Positions 17,531-25,422 of a stretch of DNA of 59,335 nucleotides are shown here, piece after piece. Position numbers and translations under genes: made by a program. Numbering within the stretch: position 1 is the stretch's first letter; each line of letters opens with the position of its first letter. Origin of the DNA: an uncultured Christensenellaceae bacterium (lineage in GTDB: Bacteria; Bacillota; Clostridia; Christensenellales; Borkfalkiaceae); assembly GCA_910587825.1 (NCBI GenBank), contig CAJUNJ010000008.1, positions 1-59,335 on the forward strand. Direction: 5' to 3'. Under the pieces are notes generated by a model, which saw only the letters and a program-made list of their open reading frames with translations, did not search any database and was not told where the DNA came from.

Positions 17531-17558
17531 ATTATAGCATATTTTATTTTAATTGCAA
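17531..17558 (-). promoter_or_regulatory. Promoter of DUF4250-tRNA-Arg
   Basis: Minus strand: -35 TTGCAA (17553-17558), 16-base spacer, -10 TATAAT (complement of 17531-17536). The same hexamer is the -35 of mnmA on the other strand. Confidence 0.7.
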
Positions 17559-17581
17559 ATATTAAACGCCCGTGTTATAAT
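17553..17581 (+). promoter_or_regulatory. Promoter of mnmA
   Basis: -35 TTGCAA (17553-17558), 17-base spacer, -10 TATAAT (17576-17581). The leader is about 28 bases. Confidence 0.75.
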
Positions 17582-17614
17582 TGTTTCAGGAAATAAATTT
17601 TACGGAACGCGATT

Positions 17615-18691
17615 ATGGGCAAAACGGTTGTCGTGGGTATGAGCGGCGGAGTAGATTCTTCGGTTGCGGCATATCTTTTGAAAAAGCAGGGTTACAACGT
17701 AATAGGTCTGTTTATGCTAAACTGGGAAGAAGCAGACGAAAACGGCGTCTGCGGGGCGGACGGCGATTTCGCCGACGTACAGCGGGTATGTTCGGTTCTC
17801 GGCATTCCGTATTACAGCGTCAATTTCGCAAAAGATTACGAAGAACGCGTATTTTCCTACTTCCTTTCCGAATACAAAGCCAGCAGAACGCCCAACCCCG
17901 ACGTGCTGTGCAACCGCGAAATAAAATTCGGTCCCTTCCGCGAATACGCGCTTAGTATGGGTGCGGACTTTGTAGCGACGGGGCATTACTGCGGGATAGA
18001 ACACACCGCCGACGGCAGACACCGCCTTCTGAAAGCCAGCGACTGCAATAAAGACCAGACGTATTTTTTAAACCAGGTGCGCGAAAGCCAGCTTGCAAAC
18101 GTACTTTTCCCTCTGTCCGATTTGCCAAAGCCCGAAGTGCGGAAAATAGCCGAAGCCAACGGGCTTGCCACGGCGGGCAAAAAGGATTCTACGGGAATAT
18201 GTTTTATAGGCGAACGCAACTTCCGCAAATTCCTGCAAAACTATCTGCCTGCCAAACGCGGTAAAATTATGACGCTTGACGGCGAGTGCGTAGGCGAACA
18301 CATAGGTCTTATGTACTACACGATAGGTCAGCGCAAAGGGCTTGACCTCGGCGGAAAGAAAGGCGAAGAGGGCAGATGGTTCGTAGTAAAAAAAGACCTT
18401 GAAAATAACGTGCTTACGGTGTCGCACGGCGACGAAAGCCCCCTTTACTCCAAAGCCTGCAAAATTTCGGGACTCAACGCGATAGGCTGCCGTCTTGAAG
18501 GAAGCTTTGTCTGTAACGCGAAATTCCGTTACCGCCAGCCCGAACAGCAAGTCAAAGTTACTATTGACGGCGAAAACGCACTTATAGAATTTGCTCAGCC
18601 TCAACGCGCCGTGACAGAAGGTCAGTACGCGGTGCTGTACGATAAAACCGCCTGTTTAGGCGGGGGCGTAATTGAAGAAGTAATATATTAA
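17615..18691 (+). CDS. mnmA: tRNA-specific 2-thiouridylase
   Basis: A 358-residue enzyme that thiolates U34 of Lys, Glu and Gln tRNAs using ATP and a sulfur relay. The PP-loop SGGVDSS (residues 10-16) adenylates the base. The two catalytic cysteines are visible at C99 (NPDVLCNREIKF) and C196 (TGICFIGER). Length is typical. It stands alone, divergent from the DUF4250-tRNA unit, with a terminator directly behind it. The partner cysteine desulfurase is not in the window. Confidence 0.97.
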   Translation: MGKTVVVGMSGGVDSSVAAYLLKKQGYNVIGLFMLNWEEADENGVCGADGDFADVQRVCSVLGIPYYSVNFAKDYEERVFSYFLSEYKASRTPNPDVLCNREIKFGPFREYALSMGADFVATGHYCGIEHTADGRHRLLKASDCNKDQTYFLNQVRESQLANVLFPLSDLPKPEVRKIAEANGLATAGKKDSTGICFIGERNFRKFLQNYLPAKRGKIMTLDGECVGEHIGLMYYTIGQRKGLDLGGKKGEEGRWFVVKKDLENNVLTVSHGDESPLYSKACKISGLNAIGCRLEGSFVCNAKFRYRQPEQQVKVTIDGENALIEFAQPQRAVTEGQYAVLYDKTACLGGGVIEEVIY

Positions 18692-18724
18692 ACCTGCCGC
18701 GCACGACGTGCGCGGCAGGTTTTC
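18691..18724. terminator. Bidirectional terminator after mnmA
   Basis: AACCTGCCGCGCA and its complement form a 13-bp stem around a short loop. T-rich sequence follows on the plus side and the converging DUF697 gene ends just beyond. Confidence 0.85.
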
Positions 18725-18727
18725 TAT

Positions 18728-19738
18728 TTAAGAAGCTTTCTGCATTTTACCGTTTTTCAGCTCGCTTTCAAGCTTACGGCAGGTCTGTTCGAATTCTTCC
18801 TGCGTTTCCTCTATTTCTATACCGTCCAGAATTTCCTGCAAACGGTATTCACGGTTTAAGTACTTTATAGTCTGAAAACCTATCACCGTCGTAAGTATTC
18901 CGCCCGTAAGTCCCTGCACGGACGAGTCTATTACGGTAGATATTGCCGAACCGAGAACGGGTATTCCCTTTACGGCATTGCCCATAGTCTGCACGATAGA
19001 ATTGCCTATTTTCATACCGCCGAGTCCGTATGCGACAAGCGAATTTTGCAACACCAAACCGAAAATTTTGACAAGCTTTGCGTCCGACGGGCGGAAGCCG
19101 TACAAAAACACCAAATCCTTGACAAGCTGTAAATTCAAAAATGCGACAAGCGCGGCGTCGATTTTATTGCTTTGCGACAGAGCCGAATACATACCCGTCT
19201 TCGCCGCTGATTTGAAAATTATATCGTTTGCCGTCTTTTTTACGCAACCCGAATAAAGCGACGAAAGCGATTGCATAAGCGCCTTTTCGTCGCCCGCCTT
19301 TACGGCGATTGCAAGCCTGCCGACCTCTTCCGAATCGTACCACCCCGCCCCTTCGACCTTTGCGGTAAAGTCTATTATCTTGTCGGCAAGTTCGTGCCTT
19401 ACCTGTCTGTTGTGCTTTTTTGCGGCAAGCGCGGTTTTGGCGTTTACGTTTACTACGAAATGATTTGTTTTTACTATTTTTACAAGCGGAACAACAAACA
19501 AAAATATGTATAAAATAATGCTTACCGCCCCGGCGCCTATGCCGGCGTACATATTCATTTCGTATACGCGCATCGTCACAGAAAACAGACAGAAGAACAG
19601 GAACACGCCTATCGCCGCGGCTACCAGTCTTAAAAGCAGTTTCGCGCCCCTGACGTTTTCGCGGCGGGTATATTTCTGTTCATACTCGTATATGGTCATA
19701 CTTTCCCCGTCTTTTGGGAATTTATCCTTTTTTGCCAT
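18728..19738 (-). CDS. DUF697 (YcjF-like) membrane protein
   Basis: A 336-residue protein with two close transmembrane segments at about residues 35-90 (LLLRLVAAAIGVFLFFCLF and a second). A DUF697 domain follows (DAALVAFLNLQLVKDLVFLYG, then a glycine-rich AYGLGGMKIGNSIVQTMGNA hydrophobic part). DUF697 proteins are often linked to membrane-associated GTPases, but none is nearby. The last 35 residues are an acidic coiled segment. An AGGTGA site precedes the ATG. The biological role is unknown. Confidence 0.8.
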   Translation of the reverse strand: MAKKDKFPKDGESMTIYEYEQKYTRRENVRGAKLLLRLVAAAIGVFLFFCLFSVTMRVYEMNMYAGIGAGAVSIILYIFLFVVPLVKIVKTNHFVVNVNAKTALAAKKHNRQVRHELADKIIDFTAKVEGAGWYDSEEVGRLAIAVKAGDEKALMQSLSSLYSGCVKKTANDIIFKSAAKTGMYSALSQSNKIDAALVAFLNLQLVKDLVFLYGFRPSDAKLVKIFGLVLQNSLVAYGLGGMKIGNSIVQTMGNAVKGIPVLGSAISTVIDSSVQGLTGGILTTVIGFQTIKYLNREYRLQEILDGIEIEETQEEFEQTCRKLESELKNGKMQKAS

Positions 19739-19773
19739 AATTTCACCTTGACCGCGACATATGCGGCGTTTAT

Positions 19774-20577
19774 TTATAAATCGATAGTAAATTTATACAG
19801 TTCGGACTTGGAAAGCCCGCGGTCCTTAGCCGCCTGCTTGACGGCTTCCTTTTTGTCCATTCCCCCGCGCATATAGTGCAGGATATGCTCTCTTTCGGGC
19901 AGTTCGTTCAACAAATTTTCGCCCGCGGACGCGCCTTCTACCAAAATTACGTACTCGCCCCGTTTTTCGCCGTCTAAACCTTCCGAAAGATCGAATGCGG
20001 TTGCCTGTTCGTGTATCTTGGTAATCTCGCGCACGGCGCAGGCTTTTCGCTGCCCGAACACGCCGTACATCGCGCATATGTCGCGGTCAACGTCCTGAGG
20101 GGCGCAGTGAAAACATAGCGTCATATCAAGATTTTTATACCTTTCCAGAAGCCGCTTTTTCTCCCCCGCCTTTTCGGGCAGAAAGCCTATGAAGGCAAAT
20201 CTGTCGGACGGCATTGCCGACAGCACCAGCGCGGACAAAAACGCGTTTGCGCCGGGCACAACGGAATATTCCACGCCCGCCTCTTTAAGCTTTAAACACA
20301 CCGTGTTGCCGGGGTCGGAAATAACGGGCATACCCGCGTCCGAAATAACGGCAACCCGCTTGCCTTCCCGCGCGGCGGAAATTATCTTTTCCGCAGCTTC
20401 GCGTTCGTTGAACTTATGACAGGACTGCAAGGGCTTTTTTATTTCGTAAGCATTTAAAAGCTTTAACGAACGGCGCGTGTCTTCGCAGAATATTACGTCG
20501 GCGGAACGCAGGGTTTCCAGCGCGCGCAGGGAAATATCCTTTAAGTTACCTATCGGCGTTGCTACAAAATATACCAT
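19774..20577 (-). CDS. rsmI: 16S rRNA (cytidine 1402-2'-O)-methyltransferase
   Basis: A 267-residue tetrapyrrole-methylase-fold enzyme. The start VYFVATPIGNLKDISLRALE and the motifs CEDTRRS, ISDAGMPVISDPG and VPGANAFLSALVLS are diagnostic for RsmI. It modifies C1402 of 16S rRNA in the decoding centre. It lies 3 bases from the trmN6-like gene in the conserved yabB-yabC order of B. subtilis. A small C-terminal helical tail (KKEAVKQAAKDRGLSKSELY) is typical. Confidence 0.96.
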   Translation of the reverse strand: MVYFVATPIGNLKDISLRALETLRSADVIFCEDTRRSLKLLNAYEIKKPLQSCHKFNEREAAEKIISAAREGKRVAVISDAGMPVISDPGNTVCLKLKEAGVEYSVVPGANAFLSALVLSAMPSDRFAFIGFLPEKAGEKKRLLERYKNLDMTLCFHCAPQDVDRDICAMYGVFGQRKACAVREITKIHEQATAFDLSEGLDGEKRGEYVILVEGASAGENLLNELPEREHILHYMRGGMDKKEAVKQAAKDRGLSKSELYKFTIDL

Positions 20578-20580
20578 AAA

Positions 20581-21249
20581 TTACCTTTGATTGACTATGG
20601 CGGGAAGTACTTCCACGCCTTCCTTTCCGCCCTTTACCGCTTCAACCATTACAAGATAGGGCTTACCGCCGTTCGTCCCGCAGACGAACTGAATGCGCTT
20701 GGGTTCAAGATTTTTTGATTTCAACCCGAATATAAGCTCCGCCGTGCGGTCGGCGCGGTTTATTATCGCAAGCCGTCCGCCGAATTTCAAATTGCGGAAA
20801 GCCGAACGCACTGTCTCTTCAAGTGTAAGGGTAATCTCCTTACGGCAGACCGCCTTTTCGTAGACTTCGTTTTCGAACCCCGCCTTTTCATATGGCGGAT
20901 TGCACAGTATAAGCGAAAACTTATCGGCGTAACGCGCGTCTATATCCTGCAAGCGGCAGTTTTCCACAACGCACTCGAAGCCGTTAAGACGCGCCGTCCT
21001 TTCGGACATCTCCGCAAGGGCGGGTTGCATTTCGAAGAGGGTAAGACTTGAAATTTGCGGGTTAAGACAGAGAAAATGAAAGCCCACCACCCCACTGCCG
21101 GAGCAGAAGTCCGCGACGTTATCGCCGTACTTTGCGCGCGCAAAGCGCGACAGCAATATACTGTCGGAAGTGAAACGGTATAAATTGACGTTCTGTATTA
21201 TTTTTTTGTCTTCGAAAAACTCTTCTAAAACTTCGCCGTCTTTTAACAT
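20581..21249 (-). CDS. tRNA1(Val) A37 N6-methyltransferase-like protein
   Basis: A 222-residue Rossmann-fold SAM-dependent methyltransferase. NVADFCSGSGVVGFHFL is the SAM-binding motif and LILCNPPYEK is the N6-adenine (NPPY) catalytic motif. It corresponds to B. subtilis yabB and E. coli TrmN6. No Shine-Dalgarno is seen: the ATG is 13 bases after the ferredoxin terminator, and a TATAAT lies only 3 bases before it, too close for a standard leaderless start. Expression probably depends on read-through. Confidence 0.9.
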   Translation of the reverse strand: MLKDGEVLEEFFEDKKIIQNVNLYRFTSDSILLSRFARAKYGDNVADFCSGSGVVGFHFLCLNPQISSLTLFEMQPALAEMSERTARLNGFECVVENCRLQDIDARYADKFSLILCNPPYEKAGFENEVYEKAVCRKEITLTLEETVRSAFRNLKFGGRLAIINRADRTAELIFGLKSKNLEPKRIQFVCGTNGGKPYLVMVEAVKGGKEGVEVLPAIVNQR

Positions 21250-21262
21250 AAAATTATAAACA

Positions 21263-21290
21263 AAAAAGCGGGGTTACGCCCCGCTTTTTC
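21263..21290 (-). terminator. Terminator after ferredoxin gene
   Basis: AAAAAGCGGGG and CCCCGCTTTTT form an 11-bp stem with a 5-base loop. A T-run follows in the minus direction. Confidence 0.85.
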
Positions 21291-21300
21291 CTTTTCCGAA

Positions 21301-21471
21301 TTATTCGGCTTTGATTGCGCCGGTAGGGCAAACATCCTCGCAAGCGCCACAGTCGATGCAAACGTCGGGATTAACGACGTACTTGTCAGCGCCTTCGGAT
21401 ATAGCCTCAACGGGGCAGGTGCCTGCACAGGCGCCGCAGCTTACGCATTCGTCGGTTATAATATGTGCCAT
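21301..21471 (-). CDS. 2[4Fe-4S] clostridial-type ferredoxin
   Basis: A 56-residue electron carrier. Two CxxCxxCxxxCP motifs are complete: CVSCGACAGTCP near residue 9 and CIDCGACEDVCP near residue 38, each ligating one [4Fe-4S] cluster with the last cysteine of the other half. A strong GGAGGAA site precedes the ATG, and the gene has its own promoter and terminator. It points to anaerobic, ferredoxin-based metabolism. Confidence 0.97.
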   Translation of the reverse strand: MAHIITDECVSCGACAGTCPVEAISEGADKYVVNPDVCIDCGACEDVCPTGAIKAE

Positions 21472-21504
21472 ACTTGTTCCTCCAATTTTTCTACGTTTTA
21501 CTGA

Positions 21505-21533
21505 ATTATATCACATATTTTTTATACTGTAAA
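21505..21533 (-). promoter_or_regulatory. Ferredoxin promoter
   Basis: Minus strand: -35 TTTACA, 17-base spacer, -10 TATAAT with an extended TG at -15/-14 (TGATATAAT). Confidence 0.7.
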
Positions 21534-21558
21534 GGGGGAACGGGCATTTTTTTATAAA

Positions 21559-22437
21559 TTAATCGGGTATTTCTTTCAACTCGCCCTCGTCTTCGTCGTC
21601 AAAATCTTTTTCGGGCTTGGCATTGCGCTTGAACTTAATCTGCTCCACGGGGTAATCGTGATAGGACACGATGTCGCGCTTTTTATCTTCTATCTTTACG
21701 CGAACCTGCATTTTGAGCAGATTGACGTTGACTACCGTTCCCTTACCGTCGGGCGCGGTCACTTCGCTGCCGATCTTGGGGACGTTTTTGCCCGCTTCGG
21801 CATAGTAGTCGTTTTCATACGAAAGGCAGCACATAAGTCTTCCGCACAGCCCCGAAATTTTGCCGGGGTTTAACGACAGCCCCTGCGTTTTAGCCATCTT
21901 TATAGTCACCTTTTTCAAATCCTGCATACACGTTCCGCAACAGCATTCCCTTCCGCAAACGCCTATACCGCCAATCATCTTTATTTCGTCGCGTATGCCT
22001 ATCTGTCTTAACTCTATCCGCATTTTAAACGTAGCCGACAGGTCTTTTACCAGCTCGCGGAAGTCTACGCGGTGGGGCGCGGAATAGAAGAAGACAACTT
22101 TTGAACCGTCGAATGCGAAGTCGCAGTCGATAAGCTTCATATCGAGGCCGTGTTTTTCTATTTTTTCCTGCGTAAGCCGCATTGCTTCGGGCTTGCGCTC
22201 CGCATTCTTTTTAACGTTTTCCCTGTCGCGCGCGGTGGCTATGCGGACTACGGGTTTGAGAGGGGCGACAATCTTGTCCTCTTCTACTTCGGCAAACGGA
22301 ATTACCACGTTGGCGTATTCAAGCCCGCGTGCCGTTTCCACTATTACCCCCATACCTTTTTCGTACCTTTCCTTACCGGGGGCGAAATAATAAATCTTGC
22401 CCGCGTTCTGGAAAGTTACTCCTGTAATTTTAACCAT
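21559..22437 (-). CDS. PSP1-domain protein RicT/YaaT
   Basis: A 292-residue cytoplasmic protein with the PSP1 C-terminal domain. The cysteine-rich motif GVCGRECCCGTCMQDL and the following CGRLMCCLSYE are diagnostic; in B. subtilis such cysteines bind [4Fe-4S] clusters in the Ric complex, which affects RNase Y, sporulation and competence. Only YaaT of that complex is in the window. It overlaps holB by 22 bases, as expected for the conserved tmk-holB-yaaT order. The acidic tail (DFDDEDEGELKEIPD) is variable in the family. Confidence 0.93.
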   Translation of the reverse strand: MVKITGVTFQNAGKIYYFAPGKERYEKGMGVIVETARGLEYANVVIPFAEVEEDKIVAPLKPVVRIATARDRENVKKNAERKPEAMRLTQEKIEKHGLDMKLIDCDFAFDGSKVVFFYSAPHRVDFRELVKDLSATFKMRIELRQIGIRDEIKMIGGIGVCGRECCCGTCMQDLKKVTIKMAKTQGLSLNPGKISGLCGRLMCCLSYENDYYAEAGKNVPKIGSEVTAPDGKGTVVNVNLLKMQVRVKIEDKKRDIVSYHDYPVEQIKFKRNAKPEKDFDDEDEGELKEIPD

Positions 22438-23348
22438 TTGTCGTTCTCCTCTATAATCCTAAGCATAAAATCGTACAAAAGCCCCTGAAAGAATGCGTTA
22501 AACTTTAAATCCGCGCAAGCCTTGTCCGCGCTTTCGACCGCATAGATAAGCGTTGGCGTAAGCCACGCCCGCCCGACCTCGTCAGGCTTTCCGCCGTTTA
22601 CGCGGCTGTTTAACGCATTGCGGTAATTCAATGCAATCTGCATTATAAGCTGTGTTTTGTTTTTGACATCGCCGTATTTCAGCGCGGTTTTGCCTATTTC
22701 CGAAATTTTTGTAACCGTACATATTTCCCGCGCGGCGTCTGAAATTTCCTTAAACCATCCGCCTTCGACCATATTTTCGGCTTCGCCCAATATCCCGCCG
22801 CAGCTTTTCGCCGCCTCGGCGTTGAGCGGGTTTTGCCCCTTACGTTGCAGGGCGGAAAAAATTTCGTCCACGGTAAACGGCGGTACCGTCAGAGTCTTTA
22901 CGCGCGACTTAACCGTGTCCAGTACGGGCGCAAGCGACGTTACCCCCAAAAGAAAGTAAACTCCGCGGGGAGGTTCTTCCAGAATTTTCAAAAGCTTGTT
23001 CTGCAACAGCGCGGAAGCTTCGTTAAAACCGCTTATAACATACAGCTTGTTTTGCCTTTCAAGCGGTTGCAGGGCGCTGTCTGAAAGCAGTTCCCCAACC
23101 GCGTCCGCATTAAGTTTTTTCCCCTCTTCGGGATATATACGGCAGTCGGTAAGCGTTTCGTTTAAAAGTCTTTTGCCGTCGCCGTCATTTTCGTTTAAAC
23201 CGAAAAACTTCAAAGCGAAAATTTTAAGCGCCGGACGCAGGTTCTTGACGTCGTTAAAATACAGCATATAGGCGTGCGAAAGCTTTCCGCTTTTAGCGTC
23301 GTTTGAAAAAACCGAGTATGCCGTTGTGCCGTAAATTAACTCTTTCAC
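22416..23348 (-). CDS. holB: DNA polymerase III delta' subunit
   Basis: A 310-residue clamp-loader subunit. It starts with GTG one base after the tmk stop (TAAGGTG), so translation is probably coupled. The nucleotide-binding loop is degenerate, as in many delta' subunits. The conserved KLLKILEEPPRGVYFLLGV (sensor region) and the TVKSRVKTLTVPPF segment are clear. Together with delta and tau/gamma it loads the DnaN clamp encoded at 45-46 kb. Confidence 0.93.
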   Translation of the reverse strand: MKELIYGTTAYSVFSNDAKSGKLSHAYMLYFNDVKNLRPALKIFALKFFGLNENDGDGKRLLNETLTDCRIYPEEGKKLNADAVGELLSDSALQPLERQNKLYVISGFNEASALLQNKLLKILEEPPRGVYFLLGVTSLAPVLDTVKSRVKTLTVPPFTVDEIFSALQRKGQNPLNAEAAKSCGGILGEAENMVEGGWFKEISDAAREICTVTKISEIGKTALKYGDVKNKTQLIMQIALNYRNALNSRVNGGKPDEVGRAWLTPTLIYAVESADKACADLKFNAFFQGLLYDFMLRIIEENDKWLKLQE

Positions 23349-23349
23349 C

Positions 23350-23976
23350 TTAGTCTATAATTCCCTTATCTTTCAGAAGAGCGACGATTTTCGAATGGGT
23401 TTCGAACTTAGTTCCCCCGCAGTCGACGGGGCATATACGCGGGTATTTTTCAATAAGCGAAAGATATCCGCCGTAAACGCGCATATGAAAATTTAAACCC
23501 TGTTTTTCCATTCTGTCGTTTTCGTCCGCGCCGTGCTTGCGTAAAAAAGCCTTATCCGGCGGAATGTCGAGAAATACCGTCAGATCGGGCGGATACTTGT
23601 TTATTGCAAGCGAGTTTATACTTTCAATATAATCGGTTCCCAGCCCGCGCGCCGCGCCCTGATAGGCAAGCGACGAATCTACGTACCTGTCGCATATTAC
23701 AAGCTTTCCGCTCTCTAACGCGGGTATGACCCTGTCTTTAAGGTGTTGTATACGCGCCGCGGCGTAAAGCTGCGCTTCGCACTCGTCGCACATATCCGTG
23801 TTTTTACCGTCGAGAATAATTTTGCGTATCTGTTCGGCAATGGGGCTTCCCCCCGGTTCTCTCGTCAATATATAGGGTGTCCCCGTTTTGTCGAGATATT
23901 CCGAAAGCAGTCTCAACTGCGTGCTTTTACCGGAACCTTCGCAACCTTCGAAAGTGACGAACTTACCCCTTACCAT
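23350..23976 (-). CDS. tmk: Thymidylate kinase
   Basis: A 208-residue dTMP kinase. The P-loop FEGCEGSGKSTQ, the TREPGGSP motif, the DRYVDSSLAYQG motif and a lid-like arginine-rich loop are visible. It converts dTMP to dTDP for DNA synthesis. It overlaps the end of the decarboxylase gene by 7 bases and precedes holB. The order decarboxylase-tmk-holB-yaaT matches B. subtilis. Confidence 0.97.
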   Translation of the reverse strand: MVRGKFVTFEGCEGSGKSTQLRLLSEYLDKTGTPYILTREPGGSPIAEQIRKIILDGKNTDMCDECEAQLYAAARIQHLKDRVIPALESGKLVICDRYVDSSLAYQGAARGLGTDYIESINSLAINKYPPDLTVFLDIPPDKAFLRKHGADENDRMEKQGLNFHMRVYGGYLSLIEKYPRICPVDCGGTKFETHSKIVALLKDKGIID

Positions 23977-25313
23977 TTCTTTACCACGCAGATTTTACCG
24001 TCTTTTATTCCGAACGTAGACTTTGCCTGCGAAAGAGTTTTAACCGCAGCAGGCGTAATCATTTCGCCCGTTACCACAACGGGAACACAGGGGGGCGCAA
24101 AGCCCGCGTTTTGGGCGCACATTCTGCCCGCCGCGCTTTCAAGGTCAATCCATTCGCGCTGTCTTGCAAGCGCGTAGCGGAAGCTGTACGAACGCTCGCT
24201 TTCCGGTATGGCGGGACGTTCTTTATAACTGCCCTTTAACTTTCTGTTTGAAAGTATTGCAAGAATTTTCTTTTTAAGCGCCGAAAGTTCGGCAAGCGTC
24301 GTCATAGGCGAGAGATAGAATAATATATATCTTCCGTCCGAAAACTCGGCATAGGTTCCCTTTTTTTCAAGGCGGTCCAAAACCTTGTCCGCAGATACCG
24401 TGAAGGGTTTAAAGTCTATTAAAAGTTTGCTCCAATCGTCGGACGGATAGAAAGTAAATTCCGGCGACTGTTCTTTGAACTGCCTTACAGCCTGTTCGGC
24501 ACGCTCTGCAAATTTAGGGAAGTTTGCAAGATATTTTACGCCGTATTCGACCGAGGCCATTATGGGATAGCTGGGCGACGTAGTGCGGAAAAGGGCAAGC
24601 GCCTCTTCGGCGGCGGTTATAAGGTCGGGGTTGTTCAAGTTGACTATTGCGCCCTGCGTAAGCGTAGGAAGGGTCTTATGCGCTCCGTCTACCCACATAT
24701 CGGCGTAGCTCCCCGCATAAAGCTTTTTGTTGCCGAACGCGAGGTGCGCGCCGTGCGCTCCGTCGACAAACAGAAGACGGTTGTATTTCTTTACCGTCGC
24801 CGCATAGCTTTCAAGCGGGGCGACGTTGCCGTAATAATCCGGCGAAGTTGCAAGCACGCCCGCTATTTTGGCGTCGCCTTCAAGAAGTTTTCCGATTACG
24901 TCTACCGGAGGGGGAAGCATAACGCCCTCCCGTTCTTCGCCCTGTACGATAAGCGGTTCTATGCCGAACAGCCTGCACGCATTCCAGACGCTTTGGTGCG
25001 AATTGCGGAAAACTATCAATTTATTTCCGCGGAGAGACGCACAATAAGCCATTGCGTACACGCCGCTTGAAGAGCCGTCGGTCGTGATGAAGCTTGCCTT
25101 TGCGCCGAGTATGTTTGCTATGTCGCGCTGGGCGGCGGCTATCACCCCTTTCGGACTGAGAAGATTGTCTGTATAGGGAAGTTCGGTCAAATCAAGCACG
25201 GCGGACGGAAATTTCGCCTTGAACGCGCCGACCGCTTTATGACCGGGAACGTGAAAACTTTTAGGTTCCTTGGAATGTTTTTTAAGTTTGGAGTAAATTA
25301 AATATTCGTACAT
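23970..25313 (-). CDS. Orn/Lys/Arg decarboxylase family PLP enzyme (YaaO/SpeA-like, short form)
   Basis: The start was set at MYEYLIYSKLKKHS (ATG 25311-25313) behind AAAGGTAAA; a longer upstream reading has no ribosome binding site. The 447 residues carry the fold-type I PLP motifs: SFHVPGHK near the start, FITTDGSSSGVYA, FVDGAHGAHLAF, and the PLP lysine in WVDGAHKTLPTLTQGA. Short-form relatives lack the N-terminal wing domain of E. coli inducible decarboxylases. The exact amino acid substrate cannot be told from sequence alone. Confidence 0.9.
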   Translation of the reverse strand: MYEYLIYSKLKKHSKEPKSFHVPGHKAVGAFKAKFPSAVLDLTELPYTDNLLSPKGVIAAAQRDIANILGAKASFITTDGSSSGVYAMAYCASLRGNKLIVFRNSHQSVWNACRLFGIEPLIVQGEEREGVMLPPPVDVIGKLLEGDAKIAGVLATSPDYYGNVAPLESYAATVKKYNRLLFVDGAHGAHLAFGNKKLYAGSYADMWVDGAHKTLPTLTQGAIVNLNNPDLITAAEEALALFRTTSPSYPIMASVEYGVKYLANFPKFAERAEQAVRQFKEQSPEFTFYPSDDWSKLLIDFKPFTVSADKVLDRLEKKGTYAEFSDGRYILFYLSPMTTLAELSALKKKILAILSNRKLKGSYKERPAIPESERSYSFRYALARQREWIDLESAAGRMCAQNAGFAPPCVPVVVTGEMITPAAVKTLSQAKSTFGIKDGKICVVKKW

Positions 25314-25422
25314 AATAAATTTACCTTTATTCGGATAAGGTGAAGACACAAGAAGTACACGTCGTACCGAAGGCGAATGCCTTACCGAGCGCAAACGTAA
25401 GCTTGACGAAGTATTGCGAAGC

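Noticed and set aside
21247..21258. Leaderless start for the trmN6-like gene
   Set aside because: The TATAAT is only 3 bases from the ATG, so the predicted start would lie inside the coding region.
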